A stretch of 64,000 bases of DNA from Lepidodermella squamata (Eukaryota > Gastrotricha): assembly GCA_047495785.1 (NCBI GenBank), contig JBLDXI010000016.1, positions 434,001 through 498,000 on the forward strand, in the 5' to 3' direction. How positions within the stretch are numbered: position 1 is the stretch's first letter; each line of letters starts with the position of its first letter. Position numbers and translations under genes: made by a program. The notes under the pieces are model-generated. The model was not told the DNA's origin, searched no databases, and worked only from the letters and a program-made list of their open reading frames with translations. Below, piece by piece: positions 35,164 through 46,552 of this stretch.

Positions 35164-36239
35164 AACATCAAAAAGTTACCTGATAATGATATGACTTAAT
35201 GATTTTCAAAGAAATCTGTGTGATGAAATCATATGTTTACCTCTAACGCAAATCCAGCGCGATGATGACTCGCGATAAAATATTTTTGAAATTTACTCGA
35301 TATTTTCAGGTATATTCCATTCACTCTTTTTCTGATAAGCCTCAAAATAAAACGCTTATGTGAGCATCATCATTGTCTCTTTACCGCCAAAGAAATCAAG
35401 GGAAAAGCTGATGAGTATTAGAGAGTCCGGAAATCTGACCTAATTCCACAAAGCCACGGCACAGCAATGGCGCATTGTAAAATGACCTATTTATGGACAA
35501 TTATTTTGACGAACTTTGGTGGGAAATATAAAGGAGTTCATTCAGTGCTTAATCAAAAGTCTTGATTCTGATAAGATTGGTACAAATCCGAAAGGGAAGC
35601 TAAGAACTTTAACTAATGCTGTATCGTGGCGTCTGAAAGCTTGTCCTCGTTTGCTTAATGGCTTAATTGCTGTAGCCGGACGATAGCATTAGCCTGTACC
35701 ATAACAAATACTGCTCTGCACTAAGAATAGCCGGACAATGGCCGGCGTGGCAAAAAATGAACCGCTACTGTTTGTTGTAAGCAAATGCCAAAAAGCCTGA
35801 CCCGGCCGGACACTCGAGCTAACGGCCGGCTCGTCGAGGTGACCGGTAACAGCCACTCGACGGCGTTCAAGGGCCTATCAATTGCTGGGCAATGGACCCA
35901 ATTTACGTGTTAAGCAAATTGTAACATTGACTACCGTATCCACCTTAATAAATCGATCGGCTGATAACTAACATAAATCACCACGATTTTCACTCAAATA
36001 AATTTGTGCCCAGATAATTTTGACCTACTTCACGGAGACATGTTTCCAATGTGTTGTAGTCACTCATTTTTGCGATGAAATTGTTAGTTTCTCAGGGGAA
36101 ATTTTGCGGCCCAGAAGGGTGTGGCAATGATTAGTTGCCATGATCAGTGTCTAATGGCCCGGTCCCGCCTTTATAAGCCAGGCGTAAACAAGTAAGGCGT
36201 GACAAACAAGTCGAATTTACTTCCTATTGCAATAAAAAA
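35164..36239. other. Intergenic; promoter of the Gly-rich gene at its end
   Basis: It carries a polyadenylation signal AATAAAACG at 35346 for the upstream gene and the TATA box at 36170-36177 for the downstream one. No other gene was seen. Confidence 0.6.
36170..36177 (+). promoter_or_regulatory. TATA box of the Gly-rich gene
   Basis: TTTATAAG lies 63 bases before the ATG at 36240, a normal TATA-to-start distance with a short leader. Confidence 0.5.
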
Positions 36240-38029
36240 ATGTTACAAACCTGCGAATTGAGAGTTTTGATCATTTCATCGGCATTTTTTGCTATATCGG
36301 CCCTACCGCAGGGACCGAGGGGTCCAGGGAAGTCTACTACACCAGTTTTGACAACAGTCCCAACTACGCCTGATTCTAAAGCGAATGCTACAACCCCAGC
36401 AGCGCATCGAGTCGATAATTATCCGAATAGCCACAGGACGCATCAAATTATTCATAGCCGGTTTTTCATTCCGATTAGGCCAAATGGCCCGTTACCACCT
36501 CCACCTCCTCCCCCACCACCGCCACCAGTGATCTATCAAGCTATCGATGTTGGGACAATAGTAGATACAGCCTCGAATGAGATCGAAGTTTACGACTCTA
36601 ACGACACAAATCGATTCAACCAAACTCAACATGTTATTATCGATGCGGAGACCATCCTAAATTCTACCCATATTGGGAAGAGCGTGAAACAGTTAGGATT
36701 AGGTCTCAGTGGGCTGGGAGGTCTAGGTTTGTCTGGCCTAGGAGGCGGCAGTAGCCTCGGTAGCCTCGGGGGATATAGCAGTGGTGGTTTGAGTGGGCTT
36801 AGTCTTGGAGGGGGAAGTTATGGGGGACTAGGGGGATACAGTCTCGGTGGTGGAAGCAGCTATGGAGGCTTGGGAGGATACAGCCTGGGAAGCGGTAGTA
36901 GCTATGGTGGATTAAGTGGATTGAGTGGACTAGGTGGATACAGTTTGGGAGGTAGCAGTCTTGGAGGCTTGGGTGGATATAGTTTGGGCAGTGGGAGCAC
37001 CCTCGGAGGCCTAGGTGGATATAGCTTGGGTGGAGGTAGCAGCTATGGAGGATTGGGAGGCTACGGCGGCTCATCACTAGCTGGAGTAAATTCCTACTCA
37101 TCCCAGCCGTATTACAGGTTAGTTATTAAGTATTCTTAAACACAACCGTTTCGCACTTTCGATTTCCTAGCAGTGGTACGACCCTAGTCTCGCCCGTCTA
37201 CACGCAAGTCAGCAGCAGTAGCAGGTAAACATTGGCGCCAAAATCGTAACAAAACCAAAGTGTTATTCTTTGAAAGATCCAGGGTGAATAGCTCGGCAAA
37301 AAATCTATCCAAGATCCGTTATCGATACCCGACCTACCGTTCCTTCGTGAGACCCGCTCCCCTTTACTACCTTTTCAGGTTCAGACCCTAAAATAACCTG
37401 TACCTGCTTTCTAACAATCATCAGACTCTATAAGCAATCAGACATAGCAATATTTGTTCTCTACAGCGGTGGATTGAGTCCTAGTCTATACAGCGGTGGC
37501 TTTGGCGGAGGCTATGGCGGCGGTTATGGCGGTGGATACGGCGGCGGATACGGCGAGTAAGTTTACCCAACCTCCTAACCCCATATATGAGTGCACTTTA
37601 AGATCATGCGACCCGTAACGATCGGGTGGTATAAAACCCCATTTTCGAGGCTTTTACCTCAGCCCTCATATAACTATATTATGCCCTTTTCAGTCCATTA
37701 GCTTCAATCGTACAAGCTCAACTCGGTTTCGGGAGCGGAGGCTACGGTAGCTCGTGAGTAACTCATTGATTACCTTGACTGGCCCTGAGCGTTCATTTGT
37801 TTCAGCGGCTACGGCGGCTACGGCGGAGGCTATAGCAGCGGCTATGGCGGGAGCTACAGTGGAGGAAGCCCAACAATTTACCTTCAGGGGTTAGTTATCA
37901 TTTTCATTCTTGATCCCGTCTGATTTATTGTATTTTCTTGTCAGATTTGGTGGTGGCAGCGGTTTCGGAGGTTCTGGAGGAGGTTTCAGCAACGCTTTCG
38001 GCGGTGGCGGATTATGGCAGCGTAGATAG
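36240..38029 (+). CDS. Secreted Gly-rich structural protein carrying an AQLG box, 416 aa
   Basis: Six exons (36240-37117, 37171-37224, 37467-37556, 37694-37753, 37806-37889, 37945-38029) join in phase; every internal intron splits a Ser or Gly/Asp codon after its second base. A signal peptide (LIISSAFFAISA) is followed by a Thr-rich linker, a run of eleven prolines (about residue 84) and a short ordered segment with NDTN and NST glycosylation sites. Long repeats of GLGGYSLGGGSSYGG then give way to GGGYGGGYGG. The fourth exon encodes PLASIVQAQLGFG, an island of ordered sequence shared with the three peptide genes downstream. Gly/Tyr/Ser repeats of this kind are found in cuticle, eggshell and silk-like proteins. 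The role here is inference. Confidence 0.85.
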
Positions 38030-39403
38030 GGATAATTAATTAATCTCGTCCGACTTTTTCGCATCCTCGATCGTTCGTGTTCAACACTGCAAAAAACTAA
38101 TTTCCTATATCAGGTTTCAAGCGTCGCATAATGCCAAATTAAGCACCTGTTGTATGAAAAGAATAAAAGGATCAATGAGAGGCTTAATTGTTCAGTGTGT
38201 CATCTTAAAGTCATCGCAACCGGGTTCATCATTTTTTTACATGCACCCGCCTGTCACTGGCTCGAGATCTGCGCACCCTGAGTGGCGAAAGGTTACGTAT
38301 GTCGACGACCCCGCGACTACGTCATGCCATGTTGACTCTGCGCAAGTCAACCGCGTTCAAGCCCACGCACCCGCTGCTGCAGCTGCAGTTTCTTCTTCTT
38401 CTTCGGTCCTTGGATACGTTACGGCGATGCGGCGACAAGATACACGCGGCTATGAAAGAGACGCGCACACTTAACTCGCAGGGTAAACACAGCGAAACAT
38501 CGGCATGTGCAAACACAACGTTTTTTGCTATGCATTAAGGCGGCGGCGTGTTTGCCTTAATGTTGATGATGATAATATAAATAAAGCTTTTTTATGCATG
38601 CGCCACTTGAGCACCTGTGCCAAAATTGGCGCCGAGAATTTTCGACGGGAAGCTGCGCCGCCGCGGCGCCGTGTGAGGAAGCGGAAATTCAAGTCCAAGA
38701 CGCGTCGGGTGCGAAGAGCTTGACGCCAGCTTTTTGCTCTTCACCGCGAATCGGTTGTTTATTAGTGCCTCTCGACGCGAGTAGTTGGCACCTGGTAGTG
38801 CCTATAGTTTTTTTGTCTTGACTATTTTTTTCTACCAACTTGTCATTAGCAGCGGTAATATTGGCGTTGGCTCTCGAGATTTTTTCATACTTGAATCCTC
38901 GACATGAAGCATAAAAGATATTATAACAAAAAAACCGTCGGTTAAAATACCTCGTTTTTTGCCCTGTCACATTGACGCCGACGCGCAATCAACCGACAGC
39001 CGTAGCCACCCGAAAAATCCATACTACCCTAACAACTGAACCCAAGTCTAGCTCACCCTCTACCCTGACCCTAGTCATCCTTGAGTCACCCTACCTTCGC
39101 TAAGTTAGCCTGTTAAATTGGCCCTGGATGCGAAATTTAAGGAGGAATGGGAATTTTAGGCTCGGGGCTCATACGGCACTCAAGTGGCTGGAACAAAGAG
39201 ACTTAGACTATATAAGGAGCCAGAAATCCTGTGCGCAACCACAACGCTAAAAGTTTAAGCTAGAGCGCTATAGCTGAAGGCAAGTCTCCTGCCTAATATT
39301 CATTTATCTCAAATCTCAAATCTCGCTAGATCTTTCTAAGGTTTGCTTGCTTTTCCTATATAGAGACTTAAGTTCTACTTTCGATTCAACGCTCCAGGTC
39401 AAA
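38030..39403. other. Intergenic; open frames present but not convincing
   Basis: Overlapping frames at 38154-38723 on both strands cover a GC-rich patch with codon use unlike neighbouring genes. No signal peptide, domain or splice pattern supports them. The end of the stretch is the promoter of the first Tyr-rich gene. Confidence 0.45.
39209..39216 (+). promoter_or_regulatory. TATA box upstream of the Tyr-rich peptide gene
   Basis: TATATAAG is followed by a leader of about 190 bases that includes an acceptor-like CTATATAG at 39356-39363. This could end a 5' UTR intron. Confidence 0.4.
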
Positions 39404-39706
39404 ATGCAGTTCGCCTCGATTGTCTGCTTGCTCTTCGTCGCCGTCGCCGTCGCGAGCGCGGCCCCGTCTGGACTCCAGCAACTCCTACAGCAACAGCCTG
39501 CCGCCCAGCCCGCTGCCCAACCCGCGCAGGTTGAGGGTGAGGCCAATGGACTTAAGACCAAGCACTGGGTTGCCTCTGCCTATCCCTACGGCTACTACCC
39601 ATACGCCTACGACCCGTACTACGCCAACCAGGCCTACCTCGGATCGGTCGTCAAGGCCCAGCTCGGCTACTACCCGTACTACGGCTACTACCCCTACTAC
39701 TACTAA
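39404..39706 (+). CDS. Secreted Tyr/Pro-rich AQLG-box peptide 1, 100 aa
   Basis: A signal peptide (MQFASIVCLLFVAVAVASA) is followed by a Gln/Ala/Pro-rich propeptide-like stretch, then KHWVASAYPYGYYPYAYDP, then QAYLGSVVKAQLGYYPYYG and a Tyr-rich end. There are no Cys residues after the signal. The single coding exon is preceded by a leader with a possible intron. It is a close tandem paralogue of the gene at 40350, and the similarity extends through the leader and the 3' UTR (to the GATGTATTATATATGTT words). It is likely an extracellular matrix or cuticle component, or a small bioactive peptide; no family was recognised. Confidence 0.85.
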   Translation: MQFASIVCLLFVAVAVASAAPSGLQQLLQQQPAAQPAAQPAQVEGEANGLKTKHWVASAYPYGYYPYAYDPYYANQAYLGSVVKAQLGYYPYYGYYPYYY

Positions 39707-40349
39707 ACAAACGATAGCGTAGCCCTATAATATAATCTCAACGCGATTTCATCTCACAACTCAACAATCAAAACGCGGACTTATATTCGTATAAGCGAAC
39801 ATACTGCCTATACTATGATGTGGATGTAAAATTGATGTATTATATATGTTGACGGTTTTGCTTCACTTTTTTCGTTGTATCTCTGGAAATCTTTCGTGGA
39901 GAATTGAACGACAGCGAACAACAACTTGCTTCTCTGATGGATGATATACCCCGTTCTCTCTCTATTCTTTTACTACACTATGCTAGTTTTTTTCTCGACG
40001 CTAATCTCTGAATGGAGGCTGAATGAATAAAGGAGATTGAGACTGGTGATTCATTTCGCGGTTTCTTTACCCTCTACTCAGACCCTAGCCACCTTATAAC
40101 CACCATAATCTTGTTTAATTGGGCTGTTAAATTGGCCCGGAATAAGAAATTGAAGGGGGAATAGGGGGAATAGAAATTTTTTGGGCTGGGGCCAATCAAG
40201 TGCGGCTGGAACTAAGAGAGCAAACGTTTAGGCCCCTGGTTTATATCCATATATCTCAAATCTCAAATCTCGATAGATCTTTCAAAAGTTTGTTTTTCTC
40301 ACTATATAGAGATTTAAGTTCTATTTTCGATTCAACGCTCCACGTCAAA

Positions 40350-40655
40350 ATGCAGTTCGCCTCAATTGTCTGCTTGCTCCTCGTCGCCGTCGCTGTCGCG
40401 AGCGCGGCCCCATCTGGACTCCAGCAACTGCTCCAGCAACAACCGTCCGCCCAGCCCGCCGCTCTGACTGAGCAGGTTGCTGAGGGTGAGACTGGAAACA
40501 AGCCCAAGCACTGGGTTGGCGCTGCCTACCCCTACGGCTACCAGCCATACGCCTACAACCCGTACTACCCCAACCAGGCCTACCTCGGATCGGTCGTCAA
40601 GGCTCAGCTCGGCTACTACCCGTACTACGGCTACGGCTACCCCTACTACTACTAA
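40350..40655 (+). CDS. Secreted Tyr/Pro-rich AQLG-box peptide 2, 101 aa
   Basis: It has the same architecture as the gene at 39404: signal peptide, Gln/Ala-rich spacer, KHWVGAAYPYGYQPYAYNP, then QAYLGSVVKAQLGYYPYYG. Changes concentrate in the spacer (SAQPAALTEQVAEGET). The box is unchanged at the protein level, while the spacer shows small length changes. I start at 40350, the ATG of the signal peptide, not at the earlier in-frame ATG at 40200. An AATAAAG lies near 40992. The pair is a recent duplication of a block of about 950 bases. Confidence 0.85.
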   Translation: MQFASIVCLLLVAVAVASAAPSGLQQLLQQQPSAQPAALTEQVAEGETGNKPKHWVGAAYPYGYQPYAYNPYYPNQAYLGSVVKAQLGYYPYYGYGYPYYY

Positions 40656-43468
40656 ACCAGCGATAGTCTAGCCCTATTATATAATCTCACAGCGATTTCA
40701 TATCTCACAACTCAATTATCAACAAATGGACTTATATTCGTATAAGCGAACACACTGCCTAATATGAAGTGGATGTAAAATTGATGTATTATATATGTTT
40801 TCGATCGACGGTTTTGCTTCACTTTTGTTTTCTTTTTTTTCGTTGTATCTCTGGAAATCTTTCGTGGAGACTTGAACGACGGACGACAGCGAACAACAAC
40901 TTCTCTGATGGATGATATACCCCGTTCTCTCTCTATTCTTTTACTGCACTAGTTTTTTTCTCGAGGCTAATCTCTGAACGGAGGCTGAATGAATAAAGAG
41001 ATTGCTACTGGTGAATCATTTCGCGGTTTTTAATTAGAAAAGCGGTATTTTAAGACATTTGGTTGAGGAACTAAGAAACAGCAGTCAATCTAGAAAATGT
41101 CGGAGAAGCACTTCGTGTCACCCAGCAGCCATGATCTCAAACTTGGGTAATGCACTCTTGGAGGGCTGAAAAAAGCACCGGGATGCGATAGAGAATGTTC
41201 CAGGGTAGGAGTATACATTTTCATATCTTTTTTGCACGCCGACCGCAAATGCACTTCCTTTTTGATGCATCGCCACCACTGCCGCGTCAGGATTTCGAGG
41301 GTAGCGCCGTAACGTAGTCCTTAATGGATAGGCCGAGTATACGCTGCCTGTTATACATAGGTATCCCAGTTATTTAGGGCTGCTGGGTAGCAGCAAGGAA
41401 ATTCAGAAACAAAAATCTGGCATACATATCCCGAATCCAGCACTCTATCATCAGCCTTACCTTTTTATGACTTTTTCTAAAACGCGCCGGTAATTTTGGT
41501 GAATGAGATGAAGATGAAACTAAAAAGTTGATAAATATAAGGCATTTAATTTGAACGGTGTAGACTGGCAGGCTATCGTTCTATGGTGTCTTTTGGTCTG
41601 TTTTCTTGGCAATATTTCGGAAGTTCGCCTTGGAAGTGCCTTTCCAATTTCTGGCATGCAGCATTCATTGCAATACTCTATTTCGAATTTCGATTGGTCA
41701 AGTTCAACGCCCCAGAACTTACCGCCAAGGCCATCAGGTATTCTGATAAATAAATTTAAAAATGGCGAATTCTTCACACTCAAGTTTGTTGGCTGAAAAT
41801 CCTCAAACATGTGTCTGAGTAAAACTGCAATCATTCATCAGTCACGGTTGTTTGTCTAGTAAGTAGCTTTATTACGTCGAGAAAACATGCATTCAAAAAA
41901 GCCACAGTTACTAGTAGTTGGTCTAATACGGACCCAGTCCTTTTCATAACGGTACCGATTTGACCATCAATTTTTAAGGCAGTATTTGAAGACGAAAGAA
42001 AAAAGTCAGGACTAAGAACATAACATATTTTGCGTTAAGCCGGACTCGATCCGAGCCAGAAGATTTAGTCCGGCTTAAGGAAAGTCCGCTTTATTGCCGG
42101 ACTGTCCCGGTTAAAAAACAGTGCATTCCTTTACAAATTATTCAAGAATATAAACGCTATAAAGTAATAAGCTATTTGGGTGTGTAAAAAGTTAGATTAT
42201 CGAGCAGGAATTAAGGTTTTGCATCAAGAGCGAACTGTTATTTTTCAAGACTGCGATCATTTTTGCTATGGAAGCTACCTAAAAACGGCGTGGAGAGTGG
42301 AGAGGCTGTTTATGCGCTCTAGATGAAAACTTTGCTCTAAGCAACCATTTGCATTTAAAATTTAAAACGTTTCTCCGCGGCACGAGCCAAACAAATTGGT
42401 CCAGCTAAGCGCAAGTACCGCTTATCGCAAAACTCTACTGTATTCAATGCAGATGGGAAGCGCAGTTGTGAAAGCCGCCATTTTCAGATCAAGCTGGTGG
42501 CTCAAAGCTCTTAACTATTCACTCCTAAAATGCCCACGACTGTTGCCTCCTCTAGCGTTAACGAAATTGGTTCCCGAAGGTCATATTAACTGGGTGCTAA
42601 CTAGTATCATTCACGATACTCAAGAAACCCTGTAATTTTAGGCGGTGAGTTTCCAACCGATTGAGGAATTAATGCTTAGTATCTGGAGAGGCGTAAAAGC
42701 TAATAATCGCGTCAGGGTGAAAATGCTGATCTGAAATCAGCCTAAAAGAAATAAATGATCCGCGAATTCTAAAAAACGCGAAAAAAATGAATTGGGAATC
42801 TGCACTCCGGCTGAGCTTTGAACTGGATATTCTCAATTCTCAATTCATCCGACGCTGCAAGTACAAGACACTTTCGTCACTTAGTTCGCAGAATGTGAAG
42901 ATGATGACGAGGGCACATCCGAAACCAGGGCAATTCACTTTTCCCCGCATGCACTGCTTAAATCTTTCCAGAAGAAATCGCCGCAATGTAAAAAAGGAAA
43001 TGGACACATTGTAAAGCGCACTATGAAACACCTTTATGTGGCAAGAACTGAGGAGCAGTCCAGCAGCCCTGAAGTGGTCAGTGTCCATTTAGGCATGCAA
43101 CCGTGACTCCGCGGTGTGATAATTGACACGTACGTCGCAGGGGCAGCCCAAGTACTCTTGAGACGCAGCCCTTTAACGCATGTAACGTAAGACGAAAAAA
43201 CCGGCCAAGCTAACTCAGAAATGGCTACTTAATCGGCTACTACCGTATTGTCCCGAATAAAGGCCATTCCTCAAAAAAAGGAATTTTTCAACTTTAAAAT
43301 TACTAAAAATTGCCAAATCTAATTAGATGCTATCATACCATGAAAAGCGGAATCCTAATCTTCGCAACTTGGATTTTTGGATTGATAAGACTAAGAGAGT
43401 TCAGGATGTGTCACGGTCCAATTAACGGATCTACCATGGTCAGTTTGAGCAAACATGCACCCTGGCAC
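40656..43468. other. Intergenic, no gene supported
   Basis: Open frames at 41520-41834 (both strands), 42396-42635 and 42787-43014 lack signals, domains and splice context. Words such as AGTCCGGCTTAAGG near 42075 resemble the MITE at 8840, so a decayed relative may lie at about 41930-42125. Confidence 0.45.
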
Positions 43469-43475
43469 TATAAAT
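43469..43475 (+). promoter_or_regulatory. TATA box of the 43625 gene
   Basis: TATAAAT is placed so that transcription would start near 43500, followed by a likely 5' UTR intron (43555-43611, GTAAGT to CTATAG) that ends 13 bases before the ATG. Confidence 0.5.
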
Positions 43476-43624
43476 TGGCGCAAAAATCGGTTCAAAAAAC
43501 AGTTTGCTTCACTATTTGTTTTTGCAACAACTCTGATATCTTCCTGCTGCTGAGGTAAGTTTGCCAGCCGTTATTGCCTTGCCCAGTGTTTCCAAGATTA
43601 AAGTTCTATAGGTCGACACATAAA

Positions 43625-44023
43625 ATGAAGGCGGTTATCGGCATTGCTTTCCTGTTCTCTGTTGCGTTCGCAGCTCCGGTTGATAAGGTCGAAAAATCCG
43701 TGGTTACCCCACCAACTCCAGCGCCTACAGCACCGCTGGCCCCGGAGAACAAGCAGGTTGTCGTTGATAAGAAGAACGAAATCAAGCCCAAGTCATGGGT
43801 TGCCGGTTCGTGGCGCGCCTACATCCCCGACCCGCCAATCATCGTCCAGCCGCCCGTTGTCATTCAGGAGCCAATCTTCCCGATCATGCCCGACCTGCCT
43901 CTGTACCCTGAGCCGTTCTACCCGGCCTACCCAGCCTACCAGTACGAACAGGCCTATCTCGGCGCTCTCGTCAGGGCTCAACTCGGCTTCGGCTGGGCGA
44001 ATGGCTATGGACCGTGGTGGTAA
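43625..44023 (+). CDS. Secreted Pro-rich AQLG-box protein, 132 aa
   Basis: A signal peptide (MKAVIGIAFLFSVAFA) is followed by a Lys/Thr/Pro-rich spacer, then KSWVAGSWRAYIPDPP, Pro-rich repeats, and YEQAYLGALVRAQLGFGWA before the final GYGPWW. The order (signal, spacer, K(H/S)WV, aromatic-Pro region, QAYLG-AQLG box) is that of the two 100-residue peptides upstream, so this is a diverged third member. AATAAAATAG near 44125 supplies the 3' end. No Cys is found in the mature part. An extracellular role is inferred from the signal peptide alone. Confidence 0.85.
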   Translation: MKAVIGIAFLFSVAFAAPVDKVEKSVVTPPTPAPTAPLAPENKQVVVDKKNEIKPKSWVAGSWRAYIPDPPIIVQPPVVIQEPIFPIMPDLPLYPEPFYPAYPAYQYEQAYLGALVRAQLGFGWANGYGPWW

Positions 44024-44569
44024 GGTGCGACAGTTGTAGTGGCTCCAAATGACTCATCATCTGATCAACTTTTGACTTTCATCATGTCCTATTGATATTA
44101 GCGTAGTCGTCCTTTTCAGGGAGAATAAAATAGAATTATTTCTTCATTTATGGAGATGAAATTCAAGTGTCAAGTTTTTACATGAGGGTATGAACGTCAA
44201 TTTCGAAAGAAATTATGAACATCTGGACCTGAATCAGGGGAATCATGGTTCTTGGAGGGCTTTCACCTAGTTTTTAGTTTTTAGGTACAAATCGGGTAAT
44301 TCTTAACCAAACTCGCTCGAAGTTTCAGATCGGGGGATATTTCAGTTCAATACGATACTTTTATTAGCAATTCAGTTTTATCAGTTGAATGTAATAATTG
44401 TCTTCGAAATCGATAAAGACAGCGAACGAGCAAGTAATTAATTATTATAAATTATTTTAGTAAGTGAGAAACACCATAAAGTAAACATGCAGCTGGACAA
44501 CGGTTAGAAGACATTTTTAAAGTGATTGGCGAAATTTGTTACCGCCGATGGCTTTTTCAATCAAAATAA
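44024..44569. other. Spacer between convergent genes, nothing seen
   Basis: This is AT-rich sequence between the end of the 43625 gene and the last exon of the first ectodomain gene. No seven-helix receptor exons are present on the minus strand, so that gene really ends here. Confidence 0.6.
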
Positions 44570-46552
44570 TTATTGAACTTCCAGTGTTTCTTGAAAGTAT
44601 GATCCAGATTTGGTCCAAATGTCGCCTGCAGCGAGCCTTCGCAACTCAAGTGGATAGATTCCAAGCTTGTTTGACCCATCAATGTTGTAGTATCGGCCAT
44701 GCAAGCCATCGATCACCGTCGCATTGGCCGCATCGGCAAATAACGTTGAAACCGAGGTTGTCTTCACATCAGAAATTGTTCGATTTTCTGAAAAAATTAA
44801 GAAAAAATTACAAATGAGCCTAAAATTTCATGGGAACGAGCATGGATGAAATCATATTCAGGAAGAATTGTTTTTCTTATATTTTTACCCATGTGAAGTA
44901 GATTTTGTCGTGATTGTTTACGTTTTTAAGAAGTTGAAAAATTCTAGAACTTCCATAACTAAAAAATGATCACCTTGCGCAAGTCGATTCGCTATATTTC
45001 CGAGAATTTTCCCTGTGTATAGCACCAGGTCGTAGCATCGTGTAGGCGGATTCATTTTGATGGCAGAATCGTCGTGCAAGTCAGCAATTTTCGCCTTCAT
45101 CACTTGATCAAACTCAGCCGCCGAAAGCTGCGTAGAATCCGCGTAATTAGGCGGCGATACAGTCAAAATTGGCACCTCCGAAATCGAAACGAGAGACGCA
45201 TTCAAAACTTGTCTCACGGCAGCAAAGGGACATAATCTTTCAGAATAATCTAAATCTTCCGCCAATTCAGCGTCTACGGCTAGAATTGTGACATTGGGCC
45301 CGAAAAGTCGATAGTGGAAAAGCCGACAAAATGCATTGTAGAGTGAAGGCATGTTCAGAATAATCAAATTAGGATTCTGCAGCTGCAAAGCTTCGCCGTA
45401 ATTGTCAGAATTTGTTTGGCCCAATATGTAATATCGCTGTGCTGTCAAGTTGCGATTCGAAAATTGTTCAATCAAGGAAGCTTCAAGCTGAAATTAAAAA
45501 AAAATGTCATCATTCGATTTTGGAAATGTCGAAATCGAACAACTTCAATTATGTGAATTAACAAATAATATTAAGATAAATGGATGATATTTACGTCTCT
45601 GTATGCAGCTACTGAAGAATCAGTGACAACAGCGATGTTAAGGTCTGTTTCTGTTACGTTTTGCGTCGATAACAATCTATCTACGAATTGGGCCATGGCC
45701 ATAACAGTGTAATCGTTTGCACGAGGCACCAGAGCGAACACATTATCCAAGCGATCATTTCCGCTATTTTCTGCAGCCGAAGCGTAGTAGCTGACCTAAA
45801 TTACAAGAGAATAAGTAGTTTGTTTTCGATCGAAATTAACGAGACTTGCCATGGTTATATTGTTAGTTGAAGCGATGACTGCAAGAGTGTTACGCGCTGC
45901 TGATTGCAAACAGTTGCCCAAGTTCAGATGAATAGGTAAGCGATTAAGGTGATCAGGCGGTGAACTCCATGTCTTCAACGTCTTCGAAATTGCCACGGAG
46001 TCTTGGCACTGAAACGCAAATAATGCCAATAACAATAAAAAAGGCACTGTATCTCCCGAAATGTGACTCTCCTAGTTCCGAGTTGCCTAATCACTCTCTT
46101 ATTATATTTCCTTAGGAGCATACCGAAATAATAGCATAATAGCATAGGTATGCTTCTAAGGAATGAAAAAATATTAAGATTCCGATAAGCCAGCCTAACT
46201 GACAACCTTCTTAATTTCTTCGTAATATTACCGAATCATCCAACAACTCCAGCCGCAGTTCATAGCCAGGCAGCCACATCGGGTCCATGTGCAATCGTTC
46301 GAGGGCGATTTCCATAGCTTTCGTGCACAGTGGACCGGCAGGTTTGCTTGTGAACCAAGGCCTGTAGGTTACAGCCGCTGTCATTGTCACAACTTTTCTC
46401 CTGTTGCTTGGCGGCTTTAAAACGTGCTGCTGCAGCGTATCGTCCATCGGGCTGTACGTTCTGACTGGCGTAGCACTCTGGTTGTAACTGTGAACGAATC
46501 CGAAGAAATACGGCAGACAACCGCTGGTTATTGCAATCAATAAAATATTCAT
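44570..46552 (-). CDS. Secreted GABA-B-receptor-like ectodomain, copy 1 (470 aa)
   Basis: Five exons: 46552-46232, 46008-45850, 45795-45595, 45487-44974 and 44787-44570. A signal peptide is followed by a bilobed ligand-binding domain of the class C receptor/ANF type. CTKAMEIALERLHMDP and LPGYELRLE correspond to the first lobe of GABA-B receptors, CYDLVLYTGKILGN to the second, and DGLHGRYYNIDGSNKLGIYP to the final strands. The frame stops about 30 residues later, where a receptor would enter its Cys-rich or membrane part, so the product should be soluble. The segments around the usual ligand serine and histidine (GCSSV, THPSA) are not conserved (NLGNC, LVPRA), so the ligand may not be GABA. 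The second intron has a GC donor (ATG|GCAAGT), which is GT in the sister genes. Confidence 0.85.

Noticed and set aside
41520-41834. Overlapping open frames on both strands
   Set aside because: They have about equal length on each strand, no domain, no conserved splice context and no clear promoter.
44570-46552. Receptor guanylate cyclase as the identity of the ectodomain genes
   Set aside because: The first-lobe stretch with LPGYELRLE and the final GLHGRYYNIDGS stretch match GABA-B receptors better, and no kinase-like or cyclase exons are present.
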